Positions 20,336 to 32,487 of a DNA stretch of 64,000 nucleotides are shown piece after piece. Below the pieces are notes generated by a model, which was not told where the DNA came from, did not search any database, and was given only the letters and a program-made list of their open reading frames with translations. Positions within the stretch are counted from its first letter, which is position 1, and each line of letters opens with the position of its first letter. Position numbers and translations under genes: made by a program. Source of the stretch: Aralia elata (lineage: Eukaryota > Streptophyta > Magnoliopsida > Apiales > Araliaceae); NCBI GenBank assembly GCA_034770075.1, contig CM068386.1, forward strand, positions 79,771,007-79,835,006, read 5' to 3'.

Positions 20336-20810
20336 TATATATATATATATTCAATCTGAGAAGTCATAATTAAAAAAATATAGTTGGACTATGAGCGATT
20401 TTATAGGTTAATTAAAGTCCAGGGTAAAGGCACGTGTTGCATAACTTGCATAAAACATTTTATGTATTTAAAGTTTTGTATTACCTCACACGCGTACTCT
20501 TCAAACAGTGTTTAGTCACATCAAATTTAAGAAGTGACTCTGTTAATCTTGAGTTCTTGACCAAGTGATCCTTCACTTTATTTTTGAAATTGCTTCAAAT
20601 CTTTTTTGGTATGATTGACTCCCCGTGAACTTGTTTCTCCAAATTAATATTGATATTTGCCCTTGTATATATGAATAACACAGGCAAAATAACACCTATT
20701 TTGAAAATAGGTGGGTGGCTTTCTCTTTCGTTTTTTTAGAGTATTAAAAGTAATTTTCTATTTGTGACTCGATTAAATTATTAGTTAGTCAGTATGTTAT
20801 ATATAAATGG

Positions 20811-20987
20811 ATAATACTATATGCACAAATTGTACACAAAAAGTTATGCGTTTAGAGTAGGACCATATATTGTTTACCAATGAAAATATGCAAAATATCC
20901 AACTGTAAGTCTTACTCCCTATTTTTTCTCTTTTTTTATATTATATGTGCACAACTTTTTGTGTATAGTCGATGTCTCTAGCATTAT
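20811..20987. mobile_element. TIR MITE, about 177 bp
   Basis: The ends align over 39 nt without gaps (ATAATACTATATGCACA against ATAATGCTAGAGACATC on the other strand). The strongest inner match is ACACAAAAAGTT. No target duplication was assigned. Confidence 0.55.
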
Positions 20988-21009
20988 TCTATATGAATAC
21001 GATCTAATG

Positions 21010-21425
21010 CAAAATAATTTAGTGTAACAAGGATTTGGCAAATGGGTCTATAACCCCTAGTTCACCTTTGATCATGGAGAAAAGTATCTCATCAAGTGAA
21101 TTTGTTATAATATTAATAAGTTGAGATTAAATTGAAACAAAGTCCAAAGTGATATTGTCTTTTTTCTACATGATCACAAATGAAATGAAGTCTAATATCT
21201 AAATAATTCATGCGAGAGTATTGAACAAGGTTTTGGGATATACATATGGTGCTAGTATTATTACACATCATGGGAACATAACCAAATGTTAAGTCATAGT
21301 CCTTTATTATTGTTTCATCCAAATGAATTGTGCAAAACAACTTTCTCAATAGTAATATATTTTGTCTCAATCGTAGACAATGCTGCATAGGACTGTTTCT
21401 TTGTCCACCTGGAATTTTTCACAAG
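21010..21425 (-). pseudogene. Ty1/copia pol relic: RNase H and C-terminal end
   Basis: On the minus strand the text follows the end of copia polyproteins: KKQSYAALSTIETKY (about 21410-21365), a segment with MMCNNTSTICISQNLVQYSR, DIRLHFICDHVEK (about 21190), then a shifted frame reading like the conserved LDE...GELGV end to about 21010. Catalytic spacing matches the family, but stops and frameshifts break it. No gag, integrase or LTR of the same element was assigned nearby. Confidence 0.75.
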
Positions 21426-21489
21426 TTTTAGAAAAGTAATTCGTTAGTTGACGTTTGTGAAAATAGGTTTTTACTTGATGGGTTAAAGA

Positions 21490-21810
21490 AAAGGTTCAGT
21501 TTTATTACGTAAAGGGCCGAAATTTATAGAATCTCTAGTTGGTAAAGTATGAAATAGATATACCAACTCATCCAAATTTATGTTTTTAACTAAAACGACC
21601 CTTAAATGTGACTTCATAATTTTTGGTCTTATGAAACCTAGATTCGTAGATTCGGAGGTTTGCTTAAGTTAGGAGAAAGTGTTAAATACCCCCAAACTTT
21701 TATGATTAATCATGATTACTGTGTTCACTAAGCTTCCTTTTTTTTACCTAAAAAGATTGCCTAAAAATCATATGTATAAGTGTGTGGTTTGTGTCTGTTA
21801 GGGAGTGATA
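21490..21810 (-). mobile_element. Decayed Tat LTR 3' end with PBS region
   Basis: On the minus strand this matches 5745-5915 in order: a TTTAACACTTTCTCC box in place of CCTAACACCTTCCC, then CTTAAGCAAACCTCCGAA, GAAGTCACAT, GGATGAGTTGGTA and a PBS-like AGAGATTCT. It is clearly older than the copy at 3999-5902. Confidence 0.65.
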
Positions 21811-21832
21811 CCCCAAACTACCCTAAGGGCCC

Positions 21833-22729
21833 TGTTAGTACAATGAATGTTTTAGATTTGATGATGATATGTGAAAATAATGTATATTTATAACCAGCAG
21901 TTTTTGTAAAGTCCTTATAATGAAATTGGTATAAAATGACTTAGTTTAGAAATCAAACTTGTTAGGTTGATCTATTTCGTAAAGTGAATCTGATGTATAG
22001 ATTTTAAGTCAAAAGACGATCATAAAGTAAGTATGTTGAAGATCTTAGAGTCAATTGAAGATCGTAGAGCATATTGATCAGTGTAGAAGATCGTAAAGCC
22101 TACTGATCACAGTTCTGAAGATCGTAAAGTAATCTAAAGATCGTAGAGCTTGCTGATCGTAGAGATACAACTTCCAGTACTCTAATCTTACAAATTGTTA
22201 AGTCATTCATCAAAGTTCTTAGAATACAAGTAATGACCAAACAATTAGAGCAAAGCTACATATCGTTAAGCTAAGAAGAGTCGAAGACTTAGTCTTTCAA
22301 GACTAAAGAGAAGCATCGTAGAGTACACTGAAGTTAAGTGTAAATCGTAGAGTATGTCTAGACAGACACTATACGACTGGACATTCAACTCTACGATTAA
22401 AAAAATCGTAGAGTACATCAGTTCTGACATAAACTGATAATGATAATATTCGTAAAGAAAAGATCCCAAAGAAACTTGCTAAATCTCTAAAGGTTAAGGA
22501 GAAGGGCAGTTGGAAATGTGTCTAACAGCTCTATTAGTGAAAAGACAACACCCATGTGCTTATTCTTATAACGGTCAGTAATGAAGTGACATATCAGAGC
22601 TGAAAATTGACACATCTCATTCCAAAGTCAACAATCAGAGATCTTCAAGGATCTAAGCATTAAATAAGCAACGACACCCCCTCTTTCTTGGGAATGATCT
22701 GGTTGCCAGTATTGCGAGTATATGATATC
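21833..22729 (+). mobile_element. Copia-type LTR, 5' part only
   Basis: It starts TGTTAGTACAATG and aligns in order with the LTR at 61640-63146, sharing GAAGTCCTT-like, AAACTTGTTAGGTTGATCT and AGAGATCTTC boxes, and an array of GATCGTAAAG/GATCGTAGAG words (about 22015-22420). The match ends near 22700, where a different LTR begins. Confidence 0.7.
22015..22420 (+). repeat. GATCGTAGAG-type degenerate array (copia LTR copy 1)
   Basis: Words of the form GATCGTA(A/G)AG recur roughly every 20 bp with variable spacers. An inverted pair, CTCTACGATTA and AATCGTAGAG, closes the array. Confidence 0.75.
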
Positions 22730-22790
22730 TGTGATATTAATACATTTAACACAATAATACAAAAAATAAAAATATTAATAATAAAAATTT

Positions 22791-22893
22791 TGATAATGGA
22801 TTTATCTTTTTAATAATGAATTTATCTTTTTGATAATGGATTTATCTTTTTGATAATGGAGTTACTTTATTTGATAATGGATTAATCTTTTTG
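22791..22893 (+). repeat. Short tandem array, about 20-bp unit, 5 copies
   Basis: TGATAATGGATTTATCTTTT-type units repeat with single-base changes. Confidence 0.9.
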
Positions 22894-22990
22894 AAAAAAT
22901 GGATGGTTGATATAGATTGAAGAAAAAATTGATGGATGATATAGAAAAAGTGTGATAATTGATGTGTGATAGATATTAATTACATTTTAC

Positions 22991-22998
22991 TATAAATA
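22991..22998 (+). promoter_or_regulatory. TATA box of the LTR
   Basis: TATAAATA followed by a G run and a plausible transcript start region in an LTR context. Confidence 0.5.
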
Positions 22999-23827
22999 GG
23001 GGGGCTTAGCATAGGAAAATTCATAACTTCCTTGCTTATACTTTCTTCCACTCTCTAAAAATTTCTTAGTGTAAGTTCTCTCTAAGTGTGCTAAACTATC
23101 TTGAGTAGTTGTGATGATCAGTAAGAGTACGGGTATTGTTCAAGTAAGTCTTTTTATAAAAGTTGGTCAAACACCCACAAACATCACACAATGTTTATAA
23201 TTCTTCTTTTAGAAGAGTTATTTTGAAAAACTTCCTTTGAAAGATTTTATTTTAAAATATTATTTTTGAAGTTATTCTGTACACTACACCAAATATACTA
23301 TATAATCATTTTTGATAATTTCATAGTATACGAGTTAGTGTACACCATATGTGATAGTTACTAATTATATTATAAATATATTTAGGTTGATAACTTCATA
23401 GAAAGCAACATCAGTCACTTGCTAATTGAGGTAAGGGATATCTTTTTTTTCATACTCCTAAATTTATGGTAAGAAATTATCATTTATTTTCACAGTGTTA
23501 TCCTCAAATGGTGAATTTGTTTCATCTAATATCTTTTCACCTGAATCTTTCTATTGCACTTTATACGTGCTTCATTTAATATCTTTTCACTTGAATCTTC
23601 CTATTGCGTTATACACGTTATAGTTAAATTGTAAACCTTATTTGTTCTATTCTTGAATTCTAATCGAATTTCTAGATATCATGTTGACAATTTGGACATT
23701 CTTGGACTCTGGACAAATTAAATTACAGATCTCTAATGTTTATTCTTGATCTTTTTGTTTTTATTATTTCTATTCATCCTTTATGTAACTATCATAATCC
23801 TTAAACTTAAATTGTAGTGAAAAGTTC

Positions 23828-24120
23828 TCTTTGGCCGAAGTGCAAAGAGTAACAGTTGATTGACATGATTATGACCAGGAACTGTGAATTAGTATAATCA
23901 TGACCTTTGGTGTTACAGACAAAGACTTTTGGTGAAAGTTCTCTTTGGCTTGTAGTAAAAAGATGAACTGTTGATTGGCATGATCATGATCGTTAGTGTT
24001 ACAAATGAATATCTTTGGCCCGTAGTGCAAAGATAAATGGTTGATTTACAGGAACTGTTTATTGGTGTTACAAATGAATATCTTTGGCCTGTAGTGCAAA
24101 GATAAACTGTTGATTTACAG
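23828..24120 (+). repeat. Four diverged direct repeats in the LTR
   Basis: CTTTGGCC(C/T)GTAGTGCAAAG-like units followed by (A/G)ACTGTTGATT begin near 23828, 23942, 24011 and 24081. Confidence 0.75.
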
Positions 24121-24707
24121 GAACTGTTGATTGGTGTTATAGGGATAAAATATTAATGGTGAACTTTTAAATTGGAGAAGATTGTGGACATTATGATCCA
24201 TTTTACACTCTTAATTGATTCTATCAGATTTATCCTTGTTGTAGACTAAAGATAATTTATTATTTATTATCTTAGTCATGATATTCTTTACTGGGCTATT
24301 TGAGCTCACAATTTTCAGTTTTGTTCCATTATTCTTTTCAGGAAATGAGAGTGTAGCTGGGACTAGCCGGGGAGTGGAGTAATGGTCTGAGTTAGTGGTT
24401 GTCCTCATCAAGTTATAAAATAGTATAACAATAATTGTATTGAGGACTTGAAACGTGTGTTGCCGTATTTTATACGGCATTGTAATAATTTGAGTTTGGA
24501 TACTGTTGTACCATATATGGTACGATATTTGTATTGAAAACTCACAGTATGTGTGTTGTCGTATTTTGCGCGACAGTATAATAGTTGTAAATAGGAAAAT
24601 TTGTATTTGTAGTATGTATTTTTGGTGACTTAAATAGGGTTGTGTGGACCCGATTTTGGGGGCGTCACACAGTCAATAGTAGAATGTTTCTTCAGTAAAC
24701 CAGACGG

Positions 24708-24930
24708 TCGTCGAGTGACTCCACTGAGATCGTAGAGTGATTCCGCTGATCGTAGAGTATTCCTACATGATAGTAGAGTATTTCTATATGATAGTATAGT
24801 AGCAACATCATATCGTAGAGTGATTACCCCAAGTCATTGAATGATTCCAATGAGTCGTAGAGTGACTCTACTGATCGTAGAGTGACCCCACCGATCATTG
24901 AGTAACTCCCCAAAACCGTAGGGTGAAGAT
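24708..24930 (+). repeat. GATCGTAGAG-type degenerate array (chromovirus LTR copy 1)
   Basis: At least eight words of the form (G)ATCGTAGAGTGA or a close variant occur, about 20 bp apart. Confidence 0.75.
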
Positions 24931-25481
24931 GAAGATCATGGAGTGTCCTGCAAAATAGCATGACATCGAGTTTTATTGTTCGGTTATTTCTAAACTCAAA
25001 TAAAGACCTATTGCTAATGAATATATGATGTCTAGGAGTCTTGGCTGTGTAAGCTATCAAGTTGAATTAACTGAGATGATTTAATAAAAGATTGACCTTT
25101 ATAATGATATATGGCAAGTGTAGGTTGTTTGAAAAGAGCAGAAGTTAGGATATAACAGTAGCAGCAATCTAGGCAAGTTCTCTAACTTACACACCCTTTT
25201 GTATATTATGTGCAAGTTTCCTTATACTATTGCAAGATCCCTAGCTTGTGCTATTATATGATTTCATTGTATTAAATAAACTCTTAAAGGCTTCTTATAA
25301 TCCCTCTAACTTCGTGCATTCCACTAGACTGTGCAAATATTTGGATTGGGAAATTCTTAGAAACTGTATCATAATAAATCTATTGGCACTGTCCATTCTG
25401 ACATAGTTGTGTGTTCAAACATCCGATAAGGATATCTAAAGCCCTAACTAATAGTGGTTAAATTTTGAAAAGTAAGTCTAA

Positions 25482-25870
25482 GGGGGTGTTTCATAAAAAC
25501 TGAATGAAAAGTTCTGAATGACTAAGCAATCTAAATGAGTTGAATGGCTGAATACTGAATGAAAAAAGTTGTTTGATAATTGACATGTCTGAAACATCTG
25601 AATGACAGGATTTTATTATTTTACCCTTCTGAAAAAATTTAAAATTGTTATAAATTTATTTAATATTAATATTACTTAATATAATAGTTAAATTTGTTTT
25701 ACTTCATTCAGCTGCTCATTCAGCCAAAAAACTCTGACTTAGTCATTCAGCTCAATCATCTGACCGGTTCAGCCATTCAGATGATTTTTATCCAAAATAA
25801 ACGCACTTAATGGCTGACTGATTCAGTCATTCGGCTATTCAGATGTATTCAGTCCTAAACAAACAGCCCC
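25482..25870. mobile_element. Tourist/Harbinger-like MITE, 389 bp
   Basis: TIRs start GGGGGTGTTT and, on the other strand, GGGGCTGTTTGTTT. Many TGAATGA/TCATTCAG words occur subterminally. It is flanked by TAA (25479-25481) and TAT (25871-25873). A nearby paralogous stretch (about 25979-26000, GTCTAAGCCATTTG) shows the uninterrupted site. Confidence 0.65.
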
Positions 25871-28350
25871 TATGCCATTTGATTTGGCTAGACAGTGATG
25901 AAATTGGCGAATTGATCATATCTTGAGAAAGTTGTTCTACCCAGAATGTTCTGGTATGGAGTTATTTTGAGAATATATGTCTAAGCCATTTGATTTGGCT
26001 AGACTAAGAACTAAATAGATTGTTAATCAATCTTATTTTTGAGAAACTGTCCAAATTGCCTTGATATGGGCTCTTGTGAAGAGTTGAGATGAACAACCCT
26101 CATAGTAAGGGTATTATTATTATGTCGGGGGACTGACTCGCGTACTATGATTGAACGTTATGCATAATATGGGTACGACGAGGCTGATCACCTCACGTGC
26201 CTGTTTTCGGAGGTTTGTAGTGGAAATACTGTCAATCCTTCTATGTGTTCATGGTTCTTAATAACCACTCAGTAGTGAATTGTTAATTCGGAATTGTGAT
26301 ATTCCTCTGCTCATGTTTGTTCAGTTTACTTCATACTTTATTGTTCAGTTGCTTATACTTTTATTATCATTGCAATCCTATTATGATTATTCCGTTATTG
26401 GCATTATACTTGCTGAACAAATTTGTTGTTCATTCTTGCTTTACGATAAACTTTACGGTTAAGGCCAAGCAGGACAGTAGTTCAGGAAAGGACAAAGGAA
26501 AGGGCAAAGCTACGGATTAGTTTTGTCTTATTAGATGATTGCAGATTTTATTAAGACTTATATTAGATGTTGCATTAAACTATGTTATGTATTAATGAAG
26601 GTTACGAGAACTTGGGAGTGTATTGTGATATTTTGTTATATTATCAATGAAAGCCTTATTATTTCGCTGTAAGATGGTAATTAGTTATAATATGAGTTGT
26701 ATCATGAAGCACTAAGTTCGAGACAAAGGTGTCTGAATTTGGGGGCGTCACAGTAACTCCTCCGAACTCCGGGTCTACCTTCAAACCCGGGTCTGGTGCA
26801 TCACAATGCTAAACATTCAACCCATACACTCATATAAGCTTAAGATATAAATGTAACTTCAATATATTACAAAATGTTACCTTTTAATCCTAGGTTCTAA
26901 GATCTTTACATCTTCAATACATACAAATAATGATTATTACATCATTTATCTATTACAATTGTGACTTTAATCCACCACAACAGATACATATAAAATTAGC
27001 ATACGATCTTTTAATCAAATACTTGATTCTTTCGTGTAATCTTCACCGGATTCCACAGTTCGTTCTAGCTTAGCTAAAAATATTTTTATTTAAAGCAAGG
27101 GTGAGCATTAAATTACTCAGCAAGTATAACAGTTGAATAAACAATCAACAATAAAATGAATATCAACATATTCTCAGAAATCTTCAACAATTGATCAATA
27201 GTTGTGAAGCAGCTTCGAATAAATAGGAACAACAGTTTCCTTTCGTTTTAATATTTTTGAAACAACATATTGTTCTCAAGACCTCAACATTTCTCTATGA
27301 TCTTTCTTAAATCTGACATCTCCTGTGTCTACTTCATTATTATGACATAACATGTGTCTAGTTCATCTCCTCTCATATTTACACCAGTTTCCTCTAGTTT
27401 GAATTAACTTTCCTTAACTTTATTAGAATATCAATCATTCAATAACTTATCTCTACATTTGTCTAGCCAAAAATAATTGGCATCGACATTTGCCCTAACA
27501 TTTGTCTAGCCAAAATAATTGGCATCGACATACTTTCTACGCAGTTCATGAATAACGGAACTTTAAACACTTGAACAGTTCAATCATAGAATAATTCATC
27601 ACAAAGCACCTAAGTGCAGATATTGACACATAACACAATCAATAGCTAAACATCTTGTACAAACAAAACATATTTGCACATAGATAAAAATCTTGCATAA
27701 CGTAAAGTTTAGACAAGAGTTAAAAACTTGCCTTAAGCTTTGCTTACAACCTTACGCTATATTGCTCTTGGAACGTCTTGCACATTTTAATGTATGACGA
27801 CACACTAATTAGCCACATATAGATGCCAATTATGGTTTACATTAACTTTATTCCATATTTTATAACGTTCGTTTTCTTTGAATCGAAACATTTTTTAAGT
27901 TCATTAACACTTGGCACGGCGTTTCGACGTTCGTACGTCGTACACCCGATTTATTTTATGCGAATGCCCAAGCGACACGCCCTTGCATACGCTTAGCACG
28001 CTCAATATGACTACCATACATTGGTTTATATTATCCTAATTCATATTTCCAAAGTTCAATATTTAGAAATTAGAATAACATGGCATGGCGTCACGACGTT
28101 CCGAAAGAATGTGCCCAATTGCACAACAGCCCTAAAAAGGCTTAATTTCGACCTTTCTCCAGGAAGTATCTCTCAATCCTTAAAGAATAAAAGTTATAGG
28201 TCTACTTCTTAGCTTTCCGGAACATCTTGAATCATCTCAATCGGAGTTCGTATGAGAGAGTTATGCCCACATTACTAAGTGACCCTGAAGCTGTCCTGCC
28301 CACTACTGCTATGGCGATTGGCGTGGGGGTGTGCTATGTTAAGCCTATGG

Positions 28351-28369
28351 TTGGCGCGGGCCGCGCCAA
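28351..28369. repeat. GC palindrome in LTR
   Basis: TTGGCGCGGGCCGCGCCAA has 9-nt inverted arms around one base. Confidence 0.9.
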
Positions 28370-29288
28370 CCCTGCAGAAACTACTTCAAGTTTTCGACAT
28401 TTTTGGTTTCGAACAATTTTAACGCACCTATTTCGTACCTTCATAACTTCTTCACTCGATATCGGAATAAGTCCGTTCTTGAGCCATTTTCTTGCTCGTA
28501 ATATTCTCTACAAATTCCCCTGGATAAAATAATTTTTCTGATTCTCTAACAAGCCTAAAAATTGGCTCAAAAATCCTTCGTGGGCTAATTTTTATTACTT
28601 GACGTTTCTAACGTCGGTTTTTCGATTCTTCATAACTTGCACATCCGAAGTCGGATTGGGCTTGTTCTTGAGCCTACGGTTCCTTTTTTCTATGCTCTAC
28701 AAAACTCCCAGAAAATCGATATTTTCTGGAGATGTTAATTACCCACAAGATTGGCCTGAAAGACGTACCAACCTAGGATTTTCACCATTTAACGTCTTTT
28801 ACTAAAATTTTCTCCATAACTTCGTTATAACATATTTTTACTCCGTTCTAGATGGAACATTTCCTTAACACACATACATATATTTCCTTCTTCTCGAATT
28901 TCTCATATGACTTACGAACTAAATATTACACTAGTTCGATTAACAGTCCATTACTCGTTCTTATTTATCCTTATGCATAGGCTTACGTTTTTATTTTTTG
29001 GTTTCACTTTCATGCATATTTACCGGTTATTTAATACATAAAACACCATCATACACCACCTTATAATTCAGATCCACCATGATCCCCAATCAAACCACAA
29101 TAACCACCAACAAGCAAGCAATATATGTATATAAAGCTTTAAGAATTGTTTTTTAAAGGTTAGGGTTCAAGTTTTCTCATTACCTTCCTTTTTCATGCTT
29201 ACTAACATGGTTAAACATATAACCATCATCTTTTACCATATTATACTTCTATAATCCATTAGTAATATACTTATTATATAAAATTTAG

Positions 29289-29500
29289 GTGGTGTTTGAT
29301 TGCATCTTCATGCATCTTAACAGTCCACCTCTTAATTCATCTTAAGAGCTCATATCTTTATATTAAGAGGTCCTTTGAATAGTTTAGACTCATATTTGTA
29401 TCTTAACTATTCAAAAAACCTCTTAATACAAAGATATGAGTCGTTAAAATTCATTAAGAGGTGAACTGTTAAGATGTATTAAGATGCAATCAAACACCAC
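29289..29500. mobile_element. Foldback MITE, 212 bp
   Basis: The two halves are near-perfect reverse complements over about 95 bp (GTGGTGTTTGATTGCATCTT at both ends). TTTAG lies directly on both sides (29284-29288 and 29501-29505), consistent with a 5-bp target duplication. Confidence 0.75.
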
Positions 29501-29703
29501 TTTAGTAGAATGGATTAAGGTTAGGGTTTATAATATTACCTTTCTTCTTTATTCTTCTTCCTTCTAGACTGAACAAGTATGAAAGCTTACTCCTCTTCCT
29601 TTTTCCTCCTCTTGCCCGAGTACTTCTCTCTCTCTCTCTCAATTTCTCTAGAGTTTTTCCTCTTAATTTTGGTGAATTAGTGAGAAATGAAAAGAAAGAG
29701 GCT

Positions 29704-29713
29704 TTTATTTATA
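29704..29713 (-). promoter_or_regulatory. TATA box of the minus-strand LTR
   Basis: The minus strand reads CCCTATAAATAAAAG, followed by a leader-like CT-rich sequence. Confidence 0.5.
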
Positions 29714-30446
29714 GGGTGGGCAAGAGTTGGGGTAGTTTGGTCCTTTTGTCCCTTTTTAGCTTCTCTCATAAGCTTCTTCTAACTTAACCATGGTCACTTG
29801 CTAGCCACACATGGTTAATTGGTGGGGGATGGGATGACAAGCTTACTTAGCAAGCTCTCCCCTCCCATTGGTCCATTTTAATTCACTTGGATTAAGTTAA
29901 CTTAACTAGGTTTCCTTTCCCTAGTTCGATTACTCCAACTAGTTAGTTAGCCGTAATCGTTGACTTTAACTGTCATATTCCTACCGTATAATTTTCGTAT
30001 TATACTCGTATTCTGTTCGTATAATAATTCATATTATACTCGTATCATTCTCGTATTCTACTCGTATAATATTTCGTATTATACTCATATTTTTCTCGGT
30101 TGACTTTTGAAATTCATTCGACAAGCCGAAAAATCACGTTTTTCGTTTTTGAATTTTATTAGAGATTACACTTCATGACATCATATAAACGCTATGACGT
30201 CATTCGAAAAATAAAAAAAGCGTAAAAGTGTTTTTAGCGTGAATAGTATTTTTACGTCTTTTTTCGAATTTTTTTTATTTTCGTCTATGAATCCCTAATT
30301 CGTAGATTCTTACATGTAAACACAATTTTAGGTCATAATACGACCTTTAAGCACATAACACAGAATAATATTCATAAAACTTCATTTTATTCAATAATAT
30401 TTAAAAGCCCTAGTTACAAGGCTATCCGATTTCTCGGGTCGTCACA

Positions 30447-30734
30447 AGAACTCTTTTATGGGGACTGGTGCGGCAACGCCGTGATTGTACTTACTATCGG
30501 TGCGGCCGCACTAAAAGTCCAGAGCGCATTCTGGCGATTGGCGCGGCATCGCCAAATTTATGCCAGCTAACGGCACAGCAGCGCCACGACATAAGATCGC
30601 GAATTTTTAGTTTTTCTCTAAAAACATGATTTTATACCAACAATTATGCTCAATTAAATTGTTCTAAACACATATCAATGTACATACAAAATCAAAACAA
30701 TTAATAATTCGCATAAGGATGACTCTGATACCAC
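30447..30734 (-). mobile_element. Copia-type PBS and start of internal region, truncated
   Basis: The minus strand reads TGGTATCAGAGTC (30733-30721), complementary to the 3' end of initiator tRNA-Met, one base from the LTR at 30735. The leader that follows contains the perfect palindrome GTGCGGCCGCAC (30500-30511) and an imperfect one at 30532-30554. It is cut off at 30446 by the next LTR. Confidence 0.7.
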
Positions 30735-32487
30735 TGGAAGTTTGCAGAAATAAGAACATACATACAATCATATTGTAAGACAACGGAAGCATGATATAAA
30801 TCGAATTTAAATTTTTTTGCAATCCCAGGAATCACCTTATGCGATTTTATTAATTGACGAAGGATAAAAGATATACCTTATGAAGATGATCAACTCCTTG
30901 ATGTGGTGTTCAAGTTCCAATCATTTGTTCTTTCACGCTCTTCCAAATCCACGGATCAAACACAAGCTACTCAAAACGTACAACGCTCTAAAGGTGATCC
31001 ATCGAGAGATGATTATTGAAGAAGTAAATTTAAGTTTCTATAAACCTTGGGTGGCTAGTCCTAATTCTCTTTCTTACCTAATTCCTTAGATTATAAATAA
31101 TTCTAGAATTCTAATGACTGATAGGATTTCTATTGTGTCACTATATAACCCCAATCTATCATAAGGTTTCTCCTTATATACACTCCACATCTTAAACCTT
31201 TTAAAACTTTAGGTTTTTAATTAATTTAATTTCTAATCTAATTAGGAACTAAATTATTTACAATAATAATAATAATTAATAAGACTCCTCTTATTAAATT
31301 ATAATTAGTATTTCTCTAAATACTTAATTATAAACATTAAATTATTTAATTTATTCTACTAATAAATTAAATATACTTAATTTATTATTAAGCCAATTAC
31401 TTCTAAAATAATATTTCTCTTTTGAGGTGTGACTATTTAGGTTCAATATTATTCCGGTAGTAGAATAAATAAATTAGAACTATTCTAATATTATTTATAA
31501 TAAATTAAACTCCTTTAATTTATATATAAATAAATAATATTTATTCTACATCATTAGGGACACCTTACATCAGTGTATCATGATTATCCGTATAATATGA
31601 AATCAATGTTTAATCACATAGAACCTATTTAGTGATTAGTTACCGTACAATTCAATCCTTCTACCATACAATATCCCGATCAAATATAAAACATGGATTT
31701 TTTTTATCAAGTTTTATTTTATTTAATCATATGCATTTCAATTCAAAATGTACAACTCTAGCTAATATAAATTAGAAACTCCTTTCTAATTTTCATTCAC
31801 CATGCCCAGGTATTCCTGAGTTATCACTTATTGAATCGTATGAGACATTCTTTCCTTTTACTAGAACTAGGTAGATTCTTTGTTGATCATTTACCTACCT
31901 CCATGTATACTTCATTATACCCGAACATACTCTACAATATACATTGAAGTATTAAGGAATATGGTAAAGTATAAGTTAAAATACACAAGGTACTATGATG
32001 ATCTCAAGTCCAAGGATCACTTGTACTACTATCACTATATGACCTCCTATTGACAGGCGCATAAAACTCCATTAGGTATTCATTTAAGTGAGTCACGTTC
32101 AGTGAACTTATTCTCCAATAAACACCTACATACTTGTTTTAGTGTCTTCATACAAATGATTATGAGATCAATCATCCTCTTCAATAGAGCAAGTATAGTA
32201 TGTACTAATCTATCTGGAATCAATAACACCACATTAGTGATCCAACGATTATGAACGTTCTAGTTTTTAAATTATCTTGAATTTAGATCTCATTAGTATG
32301 ATCATCATCATGATTCTAAAAATATTGTTCTAAAACTATGTGTTTATCACATTTATTTAATTCAACCAATTAAACATGGATAAAGAATGCCTTTAATTAA
32401 ATAAGTTCTTTTATTAATAAATAAATAAGATTACAAAGCAAATGTTTATCGCATCTAATGTGATTGGCTTAAGGCATACTACTTTCA
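30735..32487 (-). mobile_element. 5' LTR of a minus-strand element with Met PBS, 1753 bp
   Basis: On the minus strand the LTR runs from TGAAAGTAGTATGCC to CTGCAAACTTCCA, with TG...CA ends, and is followed by the PBS. A TATA box (TATATAA) lies at 31174-31180 on the same strand. The PBS and general form suggest Ty1/copia, but no coding domain confirms this. The rest of the element is missing. Confidence 0.65.

Larger units (their letters stand above)
22730..24669 (+). mobile_element. Putative LTR, 1.94 kb, with TATA box
   Basis: A TG...CA-bounded segment from TGTGATATTAATAC to GGGGGCGTCACA. It has a TATA box (TATAAATA, 22991-22998) about 260 bp from its start. Inside are a short array (22791-22893), diverged repeats (23828-24120) and three hairpins near the end (24455-24580). 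The GGCGTCACA end is shared with chromovirus-type LTRs at 26752 and 54803. No matching target duplication was found and the left edge is inferred, so solo-LTR status is not proven. Confidence 0.5.
24670..26752 (+). mobile_element. Chromovirus-type LTR, 3' part, carrying a MITE
   Basis: It matches 52570-54803 in order: a GATCGTAGAGTGA cluster, the CTTACACAC/GTGCAAGTTTCCTTATA repeats, GATGAACAACCCTCATA, GTTATGCATAA, GCTGA repeats and the end GGGGGCGTCACA. The 5' part is missing. A Tourist-like MITE interrupts it at 25482-25870. No PBS follows, so the internal region is lost. Confidence 0.65.
26753..30446 (-). mobile_element. Chromovirus-type LTR, about 3.7 kb, minus strand
   Basis: On the minus strand it starts TGTGACGACCC (30446) and has a TATA box (TATAAATA; 29704-29713) about 730 bp in, as in the LTR that ends at 54803. 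About 300 bp from its far end is a GTGAGCA...GCAAGT region like that of the Tekay LTRs. It contains a foldback MITE (29289-29500) and a GC palindrome (28351-28369). Its far edge next to 26752 is not precise. No PBS follows, so a solo or truncated LTR is likely. Confidence 0.5.

Noticed and set aside
27060..28805. Several 60-100 codon frames between 28021 and 28805
   Set aside because: They fall inside the minus-strand chromovirus-type LTR and show no domain.
30880..31089. 69-codon plus-strand frame
   Set aside because: It lies antisense inside an LTR with its own PBS and TATA box; no domain is recognisable.
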